A DNA stretch of 15,943 bases from Virgibacillus_R byunsanensis (GCF_042675965.1 NZ_JBHTKJ010000014.1:1-15943), one strand, 5' to 3'; shown: positions 1 through 6,703, counted from the stretch's first letter. The notes: generated by a model not told the origin, from the letters alone. Program-made: numbers and translations.

Positions 1-451
1 GAATAAATTCCAAAATTAAACGTTTGATAATCTTTAAATTTTTTTATGCAACGCTAGTGATAATTTCCTAGATAGGAACAAAAGCTCGAAGCGCCCGTTT
101 AGCGACGTATGGGCTGCACCCGCGCATCGCGGGTGGGTCGACGTTGCCGCCGAAAGGGCGAAGTTAGTCGATCTTCCAAATCCGCATGAGATTCACTCTG
201 ACTTTCGCCATTATTGGCGATAAGTCAAGTTCATTTAAAAGGAAACATGCCCCTTCATAGGGGTATGCCGACGTTGGGCCGGGAGCCCGCTTTTAGTCGG
301 CCTTCCTAATGCTTAAGCGAATCGATGTTGACTTATCGTAAGGAGGATCAGGAAGCCCACTAGTCGTTGGGCGCTGGATCTGGACGCGGCTTACACAGTC
401 AATAAATTATCCACAGACTTCAAATTCTATAACTTCCTAGACTGTAAATAA
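1..451 (+). other. Gene-free, highly structured intergenic element (candidate structured RNA or structured repeat)
   Basis: No coding frame is supported here. From about 70 to 375 the DNA holds many nested complementary arms. Domain 1: GGAA 75-78 with TTCC 174-177 encloses GCCC 93-96/GGGC 111-114, ACCCGCG 118-124/CGCGGGT 128-134 and GTCGAC 137-142/GTCGAT 167-172, the last capped by CGCC 148-151/GGCG 157-160. Domain 2: AGGAA 240-244 with TTCCT 303-307 encloses CATGCCCC 246-253/GGGGTATG 260-267 and CCGAC 268-272/GTCGG 296-300, capped by GGGC 276-279/GCCC 285-288. A hairpin (199-210/215-227) lies between them, and GCCCA 355-359/TGGGC 368-372 follows. Two pairs, 249:264 and 137:172, are G-U only if the plus strand is the RNA and would be A-C on the other strand, so the plus strand is favoured. 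It is GC-richer than its flanks. I do not recognise it as tmRNA, 6S, RNase P or SRP RNA. A dispersed repeat is an equally good reading. Confidence 0.55.
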
Positions 452-472
452 GGAATCGGTTGAACCGATCCC
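445..472 (-). terminator. Possible weak terminator of the cysE-rae1 operon
   Basis: Inverted repeat ATCGGTT 455-461 / AACCGAT 463-469, about 25 bases past the rae1 stop. On the minus strand it is followed by the T-rich CCTTATTTA rather than a clean U-run, so termination efficiency is doubtful. It separates the operon from the structured element to the left. Confidence 0.35.
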
Positions 473-496
473 TGTTCATCCATATTATTAAATCTA

Positions 497-1006
497 TTAC
501 CTATCTCCCCGACGCCATTTTTCAAAAATCTTCCGAACATCTGCTTTTAAAGGAATTTTTATCTGAGGCTGTTCCTTCTTATGAATTTCTATATCTTTTT
601 CAATTTCTCTTTCAATATTTTTCAATTCAATATATAGCTCTCTAGCAGATTTTCTTAATGCACCTCGTCCAAAGATAGTCCGTTGTTCTGCATAGTCAGA
701 TGTTGCGACATATACTTGGTTTTTTACATTTTTTAGTGTTTTTACGAGTTTTTCAATACACTCATCTGCGGTTTCGTTTTCTTTTGTAAAGATAATTTCT
801 ATTTTATGTGATTTATACTTACTTTCAACCCCTCGTACAAAGTAGGCATCGAACACAATAATAACTTGATGGTTTGAATATGCATGGTATTCAGCCATCA
901 GTTCAATTAAGCGATCTCTAGCTTGTCCAATGTCTTTCTTTTTTAATCGCTGAAGCTCTTCCCACGCTCCAATAATGTTATAGCCATCAACCACTAAAAC
1001 GATCAT
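497..1006 (-). CDS. rae1: Rae1 (YacP) NYN/PIN-type endoribonuclease
   Basis: Small PIN-like (NYN domain) nuclease of 169 residues. In B. subtilis the YacP protein, Rae1, associates with ribosomes and cleaves mRNA in the A site; assignment here is by family and synteny. Visible signature: a hydrophobic strand followed by DGYN at residues 7-10 (first acidic metal ligand), FDAYF near residue 52, ADE near 80 and ATSDYAEQ near 101, the expected acidic positions of the fold. The C-terminal third is rich in Lys and Glu and probably helical. It is the last gene of the cysE-cysS-mrnC-rlmB-rae1 run, starting 2 bases after the rlmB stop with a TAGGTGAG-like ribosome site, which implies co-transcription. 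In B. subtilis sigH follows; here the stretch from 1 to 496 holds no gene. Confidence 0.9.
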   Translation of the reverse strand: MIVLVVDGYNIIGAWEELQRLKKKDIGQARDRLIELMAEYHAYSNHQVIIVFDAYFVRGVESKYKSHKIEIIFTKENETADECIEKLVKTLKNVKNQVYVATSDYAEQRTIFGRGALRKSARELYIELKNIEREIEKDIEIHKKEQPQIKIPLKADVRKIFEKWRRGDR

Positions 1007-1008
1007 TA

Positions 1009-1752
1009 CTACTCACCTAATGGATACCTTTTACGATATACTTCATAAAGCAACAGCCCACAAGCTACAGATGCATTTAAGGAAGAAACATGGCCATTCA
1101 TCGGAAGACTTATTGTCCAATCGCACTTTTGTTTAACTAATCTACTTATCCCTTTACCTTCATTACCGATCACAACTGCTATAGGGATGACGCCATCAAG
1201 TGCTCTATAATCCTCCGTACCCTCTGCATCAGTACCAACAACCCATACATTCCGTTCTTTTAGTTCTTCTATTGTATTAGCAATGTTGGTAACTCTTGCA
1301 ACAGGAATATGTTCTAAAGCACCAGCTGCCGTTTTAGCTACTGTAGCCGTAAGACCTACTGATCGACGCTTGGGAATAATAACACCATGTACACCGGTAG
1401 CATCAGCTGTTCGCAAAATAGAACCTAAGTTATGCGGATCCTCAAGTTCATCTAATATGATAAAAAAAGGAGCTTCCTTTCTTTCTTCCGCTCTGTTAAA
1501 TAAATCATCAAGCATGGCATAATCATAAGACGCAACGTAAGCCACTACACCTTGGTGGTTCCCTTCTGTTACTTGATCAATTTTATGCTTTGGAACTTTT
1601 TGTACTACTGTATCAGCTGATTTGGCAAGATGTTGTAATTTCGTTTGTAGGTTTATGTTCAGATGTTCTGAAACCAACACTTTATTGACAGAACGCCCTG
1701 ATTTTAAAGCTTCTATTACAGGGTTTTTCCCAATAATAATTTCCTGATCCAT
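1009..1752 (-). CDS. rlmB: 23S rRNA (guanosine 2'-O)-methyltransferase RlmB (SpoU/TrmH family)
   Basis: SPOUT-class methyltransferase of 247 residues, the B. subtilis YacO/RlmB type, expected to 2'-O-methylate a guanosine in the peptidyl-transferase region of 23S rRNA (G2251 in E. coli numbering) using SAM. The N-terminal ~75 residues form the L30e-like RNA-binding domain (GKNPVIEAL near the start). The catalytic SpoU domain shows motif 1 (ELEDPHNLGSILRTADATG, about 101-119), motif 2 (IGNEGKGIS, about 195-203) and motif 3 (LPMNGHVSSLNASVA, about 216-230). It starts 2 bases after the mrnC stop with a GGAG-type ribosome site. Length is normal for the family, with no sign of damage. The sister yacO/trmH-like enzymes are the only close alternative. 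Confidence 0.93.
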   Translation of the reverse strand: MDQEIIIGKNPVIEALKSGRSVNKVLVSEHLNINLQTKLQHLAKSADTVVQKVPKHKIDQVTEGNHQGVVAYVASYDYAMLDDLFNRAEERKEAPFFIILDELEDPHNLGSILRTADATGVHGVIIPKRRSVGLTATVAKTAAGALEHIPVARVTNIANTIEELKERNVWVVGTDAEGTEDYRALDGVIPIAVVIGNEGKGISRLVKQKCDWTISLPMNGHVSSLNASVACGLLLYEVYRKRYPLGE

Positions 1753-1754
1753 AC

Positions 1755-2150
1755 TTAATTACTCCGCCCTTCAATAAACGCTATTGCTTCTGATATCAAT
1801 TCAGCTACACGTTCTTGATTTTTTGAAAGATAATGATAACCAATCAATGCTTCAAACGCAGTACTATATCTGTAAGTTTGAACACTTATGTTCTTTGGAA
1901 TCGATCCAGATTTAGCATTTCTTCCACGTGCAACCACACGTTGTTCTTCTTTTGTAATAAATTCTGTTCTCAGCCAATTTAGTATAACTGCTGCCTGTGC
2001 CTTTCCTGAGACAAAGGTGATCGCCTTTTGATGCAATTGGTTGGGCATAACCTGACCTTTTCGAATGAGATATTCTCTTACATGCAAGTCATAAACCGCA
2101 TCACCCATGTAAGCAAGAGCGAGACTTTTTAATTGTTTAACATCTTCCAT
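1755..2150 (-). CDS. mrnC: Mini-ribonuclease III (MrnC)
   Basis: Mini-III is an RNase III-type dimeric nuclease lacking the double-stranded RNA-binding domain; in B. subtilis it matures 23S rRNA ends. The protein of about 131 residues consists only of the RNase IIIb fold: YMGDAVYDLHVREYL near the N-terminus (helix carrying the catalytic acidic residue), GRNAKSG in the middle and TYRYSTAFEALIGYHYL towards the end, which carries the second acidic helix. I place the start at the ATG at 2150 rather than the in-frame ATG at 2168, because AAGAGG sits at a proper distance upstream of 2150 inside the end of cysS, and MEDVKQLKSLALAY matches where family members begin. The cysS stop then lies 2 bases upstream, suggesting translational coupling. 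Its neighbours also act on 23S rRNA or the ribosome. Confidence 0.9.
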   Translation of the reverse strand: MEDVKQLKSLALAYMGDAVYDLHVREYLIRKGQVMPNQLHQKAITFVSGKAQAAVILNWLRTEFITKEEQRVVARGRNAKSGSIPKNISVQTYRYSTAFEALIGYHYLSKNQERVAELISEAIAFIEGRSN

Positions 2151-2152
2151 TA

Positions 2153-3553
2153 TTAGCCTCTTTTCCACCTTGTTCCTTGCGGGGTGTCCTCTAGTAATAT
2201 GTTTTTCTCTTTTAATTCATCTCGTATTTCATCTGCACGGTTAAAATCACGATTTTTCCGAGCATCAATTCGTTCCTGAATCAACGTTTCAATTTCCTCA
2301 TCCAACAATTCTTTTTCGTTTTGCAATTCTATACCAAGCACACCGAGTAAATCTAGAATCGTTTGTTGGAAAGATTCGATTACTTTGGTTGAAGTTTGCT
2401 TTGACTGCAGATATAAGTTGGCTTCCTTTGTTAAGTCAAACAGAACTGAAATAGCATTTGCTGTGTTAAAATCATCATCCATTTCAGCTTCAAATTGTTT
2501 TGTGAAACCCTCCACCTTTTCTAACCATTTATCAACATCTTTTTCCAAATTCATACTTGTTTGCTTTCGATGTTCTAGGTTATGGTATGCAGTCTTGATT
2601 CTATCTAAGCTGATTTTAGCGCTATCCAAAAGTTCTTCTGTAAAATTAATTGGATTGCGGTAATGAACGCTAAGCATAAAGAAACGAATCACATGTGGAT
2701 CATGCTTCTCGATCAGATCTCTTGTTAATACAAAATTCCCTAATGACTTGGACATCTTTTCATTATCGATATTAATATAGCCATTGTGCATCCAATAATT
2801 TGCAAAGCTTTTACCAGTCATTGCCTCTGATTGAGCAATTTCATTTTCATGGTGGGGAAATGTTAAGTCCTGTCCACCTGCGTGTATATCTATCGTTTCT
2901 CCTAAATACTTCTTAGCCATAGCTGAGCACTCAATATGCCACCCCGGGCGACCAAGCCCCCATGGTGAGCTCCAAGCGATTTCATCTGGTTTTGCCTGTT
3001 TCCATAGGGCAAAATCAAGCGGATCTTCTTTTTTCTCGCCAATTTGAATTCTGGCACCTGATCTCAACTCATCAATAGACTGTTGTGAGAGCTTTCCGTA
3101 GTTATCAAAAGCTCTTGGCTTAAAATACACATCTCCATCCGCAACATACGCAAATCCTTTATCGACTAGCCCTTTAATAAAAATTATGACCTCATCCATT
3201 GTTTCTGTAACGCGGGGATTATAGGTTGCCTCTTTTACACCTAAGGCATAAACGTCTTCTAAATAGGCATCTATAAAGCGGTTTGCTACATCTTGAACCT
3301 CTTCTCCTAACTCATTTGCAGCTTTTATAATCTTGTCATCTACATCTGTAAAGTTTAATACATAGTCAACATTATATCCTTTATACTCCAAATGCCTGCG
3401 CACCGTATCAAACACAATTGCTGGACGTGCATTTCCAATATGAATATAGTTATATACAGTAGGGCCGCATACATACATACTCACCCTATTATCCTGAAGA
3501 GGCTGAAATGATTGTTTTTCTCGATTTAACGTATTATAAATGGTTACTGACAT
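2153..3553 (-). CDS. cysS: Cysteinyl-tRNA synthetase
   Basis: Class I aminoacyl-tRNA synthetase, cytosolic and monomeric, that charges tRNA-Cys. At 466 residues it has the family's usual length. The class I signature HIGH appears as YIHIGNA (about 36-42) and the KMSKS loop as EKMSKSLGNF (about 266-275). The zinc site that selects cysteine can be traced: Cys in MYVCGPTVYNY (about 29), Cys in ECSAMA, and His/Glu in FPHHENEIAQSEA. The C-terminal region holds the DALR-type anticodon helices and a basic tail ending RWKRG. It begins 1 base after the cysE stop, so the two are co-translated. Expression is under the upstream tRNA-Cys T-box, closing a loop: low Cys-tRNA raises both cysteine synthesis and the charging enzyme. 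Confidence 0.97.
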   Translation of the reverse strand: MSVTIYNTLNREKQSFQPLQDNRVSMYVCGPTVYNYIHIGNARPAIVFDTVRRHLEYKGYNVDYVLNFTDVDDKIIKAANELGEEVQDVANRFIDAYLEDVYALGVKEATYNPRVTETMDEVIIFIKGLVDKGFAYVADGDVYFKPRAFDNYGKLSQQSIDELRSGARIQIGEKKEDPLDFALWKQAKPDEIAWSSPWGLGRPGWHIECSAMAKKYLGETIDIHAGGQDLTFPHHENEIAQSEAMTGKSFANYWMHNGYINIDNEKMSKSLGNFVLTRDLIEKHDPHVIRFFMLSVHYRNPINFTEELLDSAKISLDRIKTAYHNLEHRKQTSMNLEKDVDKWLEKVEGFTKQFEAEMDDDFNTANAISVLFDLTKEANLYLQSKQTSTKVIESFQQTILDLLGVLGIELQNEKELLDEEIETLIQERIDARKNRDFNRADEIRDELKEKNILLEDTPQGTRWKRG

Positions 3554-3554
3554 T

Positions 3555-4202
3555 CTAATTACCTTCCTTCACCTTTGCTAATTCTTCTTTTAAATCGTTT
3601 ATTTCTTTTTGTAGTTGATCACATCGGTCAGCTACAGGGTCTGGCATTTTATGGTGATCTAAGTCCCTTCGTATTTTCTCTCCATTTTGAATAACCACTC
3701 TTCCTGGGATCCCTACAACGGTCGAATGATCCGGTACGTCGTGCAGTACTACTGATCCTCCACCTACCTTAGAACTCTCACCAATTGTAATAGAACCAAG
3801 TACTTTAGCACCCGTTGATATAAGTACATTATCTTTAACTGTTGGGTGCCGCTTCCCCTTCTCTTTACCTGTTCCTCCAAGGGTTACTCCTTGAAAAACG
3901 GTAACGTTATCACCTATTTCACACGTCTCTCCAATAACAACACCCATACCATGATCGATAAAAAACCGTCTACCGATCTTAGCACCAGGATGAATTTCAA
4001 TACCTGTAAAAAAGCGACTTACTTGTGATATGACACGTGCTAAAAAAAATAATCGTCGTCTATATAAAGCATGCGCAATCCGATGTGACCATATAGCATG
4101 CAAGCCTGAATAGGTTAAACATACTTCCACATAAGTCCGTGCTGCCGGATCCTGCTCAAATACAACACCCATATCTTCTTTCATTCGTTTAAACATCCCC
4201 AT
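3555..4202 (-). CDS. cysE: Serine O-acetyltransferase
   Basis: Transfers acetyl from acetyl-CoA to serine, giving O-acetylserine, the committed step of cysteine synthesis. Its 215 residues are close to B. subtilis CysE. The N-terminal ~65 residues are helical (FEQDPAAR, YSGLHAIWSHRIAHALY), followed by a left-handed beta-helix of hexapeptide repeats (IHPGAKIG, VVIGETCEIGDNVTVFQG, TGAKVLGSITIGESSKVG). Catalytic-type His residues are in FIDHGMG and GKRHPTV, and the acetyl-CoA loop is GVTLGGTGKEKGKR. The last ~35 residues look coiled-coil. The ATG at 4202 is preceded by GGGGAGG at a workable distance; an in-frame ATG at 4196 (MFKRMKED) is an alternative. A start-stop ATGTAA lies directly upstream. 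It is first in its operon, under a T-box leader. Confidence 0.95.
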   Translation of the reverse strand: MGMFKRMKEDMGVVFEQDPAARTYVEVCLTYSGLHAIWSHRIAHALYRRRLFFLARVISQVSRFFTGIEIHPGAKIGRRFFIDHGMGVVIGETCEIGDNVTVFQGVTLGGTGKEKGKRHPTVKDNVLISTGAKVLGSITIGESSKVGGGSVVLHDVPDHSTVVGIPGRVVIQNGEKIRRDLDHHKMPDPVADRCDQLQKEINDLKEELAKVKEGN

Positions 4203-4296
4203 TACATATTACCTCCCCTACCTAGACTTTCTGTATTAATTGAAGAACATAACAGTCCTCCTGTTTTTAGTAAGCGTTTAGATAGCTAATCTACAT

Positions 4297-4380
4297 TAGA
4301 AAACTCGGTTATCGCCAAGCCTTAATGGCGAAAGACCTTACACTTAGATAAGAAAGCTCTTATACTTCCTTATACCAAAA
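4297..4380 (-). repeat. Copy A of an ~80-bp dispersed repeat, between the T-box terminator and cysE
   Basis: On the plus strand the blocks ATTAGAAAACTCGG (from 4296), TTATCGCCAAGCCTTAATGGC (4309 on), AGATAAGAAAG (4346 on) and TATACTTCCTTAT recur in the same order at 15726-15807, where they read ATTAGAAAACTTGG, TTATCACCAAGCCTTAGTTGC, AGATAAGAAAG and TATACTTTCTTAT. On the minus strand it contains a hairpin built on TCGCCA/TGGCGA and a second on CTTGG/CCGAG followed by TTTTCT. In the other copy the second hairpin reads CTTGG/CCAAG, so the pairing is kept despite changes. It starts right after the U-tract of the T-box terminator and lies in the transcribed leader of cysE when read-through occurs. 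Confidence 0.7.
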
Positions 4381-4412
4381 AAACGCCCCTGTGTAATCAT
4401 TACACAGAGACG
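4377..4412 (-). terminator. Intrinsic terminator of the Cys T-box
   Basis: On the minus strand a 13-bp stem, arms 4400-4412 and 4384-4396, followed by seven U's (4377-4383). Some pairs are G-U on the minus strand, which supports that orientation. It is mutually exclusive with the antiterminator, because bases 4404-4409 belong to both. Confidence 0.9.
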
Positions 4413-4612
4413 CTTATCACGCGGTTCCACTCTGTTTGGAGGACCTTCTCCCAACTTGTGCTCTCGTAACGGGAGAGTACCGCCGTTATGTACATTACTT
4501 CCATAACGGACTCCAAGGGGCACTTCAAAGATAATGCTTAAAATCACTCCCAGCCTATGGTGATTTTCTCTGGATAAGCTATACATCTTTTACTTTTCCT
4601 TTTCAGCGTTCA
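4384..4612 (-). promoter_or_regulatory. T-box riboswitch sensing tRNA-Cys, upstream of cysES
   Basis: This leader binds uncharged tRNA-Cys and allows read-through into cysE. Stem I base: AACG/AAGG near 4595-4610 pair with CCTT/CGTT near 4503-4518. AAAGAT pairs with ATCTTT above the specifier loop, which carries AGTA on one side and GAAGTGCC on the other. The specifier codon TGC (Cys) is at 4520-4522. AGAGAAAATC with its complement GTGATTTT forms the upper stem. The T-box AGAGTGGAACCGCG spans about 4419-4432. The antiterminator helix is ACAGAG (4430-4435) with CTCTGT (4404-4409). The bulge reads TGGA (4426-4429), which pairs with a tRNA ending UCCA; tRNA-Cys has U as discriminator base, agreeing with the specifier. 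A short open frame across this leader is a shadow, not a gene. Confidence 0.94.
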
Positions 4613-4626
4613 ATTATTGTATTAAT

Positions 4627-4655
4627 ACTATATTACATTTTGCCCAGGATGTGAA
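4627..4655 (-). promoter_or_regulatory. Sigma-A-type promoter for the cysE operon
   Basis: Minus-strand -35 TTCACA (4650-4655), 17-base spacer, -10 TATAGT (4627-4632). It begins 5 bases beyond the gltX stop and places the transcript start just ahead of T-box Stem I, so cysE-rae1 has its own promoter separate from gltX. Confidence 0.8.
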
Positions 4656-4659
4656 TTAA

Positions 4660-6129
4660 TTAAGCTCCTAATTGTTTTAAAACGTTGTCCAACCGAGCTA
4701 AAATTACATCTTTACCTAATAACTCAATTGCCATTGGAAGTTCAGGTCCATGTGTTTGGCCAGTTGTAGCAACACGAATTGGCATAAATAACTTCTTCCC
4801 TCTATGGCCAGTCTCTTTTTGCGTTGCTTTGATTTGAGCTTTAATGGAGTCTTTAGTGAAATCATCTAAATGAATTAGTTTATCCGCATAAACCTGTAGT
4901 ACTTCCGGTACTTGCTCCTCTTTTAGCACAGCCATTGCACTTTCATCATAACTGATCGATTCATTGAAAAACATCTCCGTTAACTCTACTATCTCCGCAC
5001 CATACCTCATTTGCTCCCGGTATAAGGTAATGACACTTTCAGCCCAAGCCCTTTTTTCATCATCCATGTCTTCAGGTAGTTTACCAGCTTCGATTAAGTG
5101 TGGCATTGCCAATTCAATAACCGTTTCAAGATCAGTTGCTTTAATATATTCGTTGTTCATCCATTTTAACTTATGACGGTCAAAAATAGCCGCAGATGTT
5201 GATAGTCGTTCAGGATCAAATATATCAATAAGCGTTTTCTTATCAAATATTTCTTCCTCACCAACTGGTGACCAGCCTAACAATGTAATAAAGTTAAATA
5301 ATGCTTCTGGCAAGTAACCTAAATTTCGATATTGCTCAATAAATTGTAATATATGCTGGTCTCGTTTACTTAACTTCTTACGTTCTTCATTAAGAATTAA
5401 AGTCATATGCCCAAATTGAGGTGCTTCCCAATCAAACGCATCATAAACCATCATTTGTTTTGGAGTATTTGAAATGTGCTCTTCCCCGCGCAATACATGA
5501 GAAATTTGCATCAAATGATCATCAATTGCTACTGCGAAGTTATATGTCGGAATACCATTTTTCTTCACAATAACCCAATCACCAAAATCACTTGATTCGA
5601 ATGTAATATTACCTCTGACTATATCATGGAAAGTGTACGTATGGTTTTTAGGAACTCGTATACGTATGCTTGGTTGACGCCCCTCTTTTTCAAACTGAGC
5701 TATTTGGTCTTCTGTTAAATTACAATGTGCTCCAGAATATTTAGGAACTTGTCCCTTTGCACGCTGTTCTTCTCGTTCTGCATCTAATTCTTCCTCTGTC
5801 ATGTAACACTTATATGCTAAATTACGTTCAAGTAGCTCATTTACATATTTGTTATATAGATCCAAACGTTCCATTTGGCGATAAGGCCCAAAATCACCAC
5901 CGATATCTGCCCCTTCATCCCATTCAATTCCTAACCATTTTAAAAACATAAGCTGACTTTCTTCACCTTGAGCTACGTTTCTTTTATCATCTGTATCCTC
6001 AATCCGAATAATAAACTTTCCATCAAAGTGCTTAGCGTACAGATAATTAAATAATGCCGTACGCGCATTTCCTATATGTAAATGACCTGTTGGACTTGGC
6101 GCATAACGTACACGAACTTGATTTGTCAT
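4660..6129 (-). CDS. gltX: Glutamyl-tRNA synthetase (likely non-discriminating)
   Basis: Class I synthetase of 489 residues that charges tRNA-Glu. In Bacillaceae it also misacylates tRNA-Gln for later amidation by GatCAB; that dual role is family knowledge, not visible here. The HIGH signature is in APSPTGHLHIGNARTALF (about 10-27) and the KMSKS equivalent is KLSKRDQ (about 255). RIEDTD and GEEHISNTPKQM are further catalytic-domain blocks. The C-terminal ~170 residues are the all-helical anticodon-binding cage typical of bacterial GluRS. The ATG at 6129 has AAGGGG about 7 bases upstream. The end of a MITE-like element (6151) lies only about 9 bases above that ribosome site, so the leader is largely mobile-element sequence. 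In B. subtilis yacL-ispD-ispF precede gltX; ispD and ispF are absent here. Confidence 0.97.
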   Translation of the reverse strand: MTNQVRVRYAPSPTGHLHIGNARTALFNYLYAKHFDGKFIIRIEDTDDKRNVAQGEESQLMFLKWLGIEWDEGADIGGDFGPYRQMERLDLYNKYVNELLERNLAYKCYMTEEELDAEREEQRAKGQVPKYSGAHCNLTEDQIAQFEKEGRQPSIRIRVPKNHTYTFHDIVRGNITFESSDFGDWVIVKKNGIPTYNFAVAIDDHLMQISHVLRGEEHISNTPKQMMVYDAFDWEAPQFGHMTLILNEERKKLSKRDQHILQFIEQYRNLGYLPEALFNFITLLGWSPVGEEEIFDKKTLIDIFDPERLSTSAAIFDRHKLKWMNNEYIKATDLETVIELAMPHLIEAGKLPEDMDDEKRAWAESVITLYREQMRYGAEIVELTEMFFNESISYDESAMAVLKEEQVPEVLQVYADKLIHLDDFTKDSIKAQIKATQKETGHRGKKLFMPIRVATTGQTHGPELPMAIELLGKDVILARLDNVLKQLGA

Positions 6130-6150
6130 GGTAATACCCCTTTCTTTTCT

Positions 6151-6534
6151 TAAGGCTGTTTTCGTAAAGATTGTTGCTTCTGAGAGAATAGATATAGACT
6201 GCGACGTAACTTGATGTGAAGGTTAACCTACCGCTACGGAAATACACTTCGCTGTTATTTCCGTTACTGTCGTGGGACTGTATCTGTATTGATAAAACAC
6301 CTTACCAGTTCGGGTGAGCGGAGGGCGGTGACTCCTGCGGGAACAGCACGTGTCCGAAGACCCCGCAGAGTGGTTTTCTCGAGGAGGCTGAGGCCGTGCC
6401 CGCGGAAAGCATCCGTCCGTAGCGATCCCGGACGGCGGCAATAGCACGCGTTCTTAGAAATAAGCCTAAAGTTACGTCACAGTTTATATCAACTATGAAG
6501 ATGAAAAAGCAACAATGCGTGCGAAAGCAGCCTT
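6151..6534. mobile_element. MITE-like element with ~62-bp terminal inverted repeats, no transposase
   Basis: The ends are imperfect inverted repeats. Left 6151-6212 begins TAAGGCTGTTTTCG and ends GACGTAACTT; right 6469-6534, read as reverse complement, begins TAAGGCTGCTTTCG and ends GACGTAACTT. Both share ATTGTTGCTT and GATATA-ACTG blocks. The interior is GC-rich and unlike the host genes. It contains CTGCGGG 6335-6341/CCCGCAG 6362-6368, CCGTCCG 6413-6419/CGGACGG 6429-6435 and GGAAATA/TATTTCC around 6238-6268. From memory, interiors of this type (CTGCGGGAACAGC..., GAGGAGGCTGAGG...) recur in many Bacillaceae genomes. Short open frames inside are not coding. A degenerate relative lies at 15248-15496. 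No clear target-site duplication could be read. Confidence 0.8.
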
Positions 6535-6703
6535 ACTTAAAAACAACCATATATTTATTAGAAACCTAATTCATTGTTTGCTTACTTTTAGTATAACAAA
6601 GTATAGACTGTAATACCTACTATCTCAGCCACACCCAACTAATAACAGAACAACCCACTGCAGAGGTCTAAACGAGCTAGTTTAGCTTTTATATTCGTAT
6701 AAC
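6535..6703. other. AT-rich gap between the MITE and the yacL terminator; possible gltX promoter
   Basis: No gene is visible. On the minus strand two TATACT hexamers lie close together around 6590-6605, plausible -10 boxes for gltX, but no good -35 box sits at the right distance. If this is the gltX promoter, its transcript crosses the entire MITE before reaching gltX. Confidence 0.3.

Noticed and set aside
70..375. tRNA, tmRNA, 6S or RNase P RNA in the left-edge element
   Set aside because: None of the hallmark sequences of these RNAs could be found; the hairpin pattern differs.
4344..4586. 80-codon minus-strand open frame upstream of cysE
   Set aside because: It coincides with the T-box leader and terminator; the structure explains the sequence.
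6047..6447. Short minus-strand open frames across the gltX leader
   Set aside because: They run through the MITE terminal repeats and hairpins, without homology or ribosome sites.
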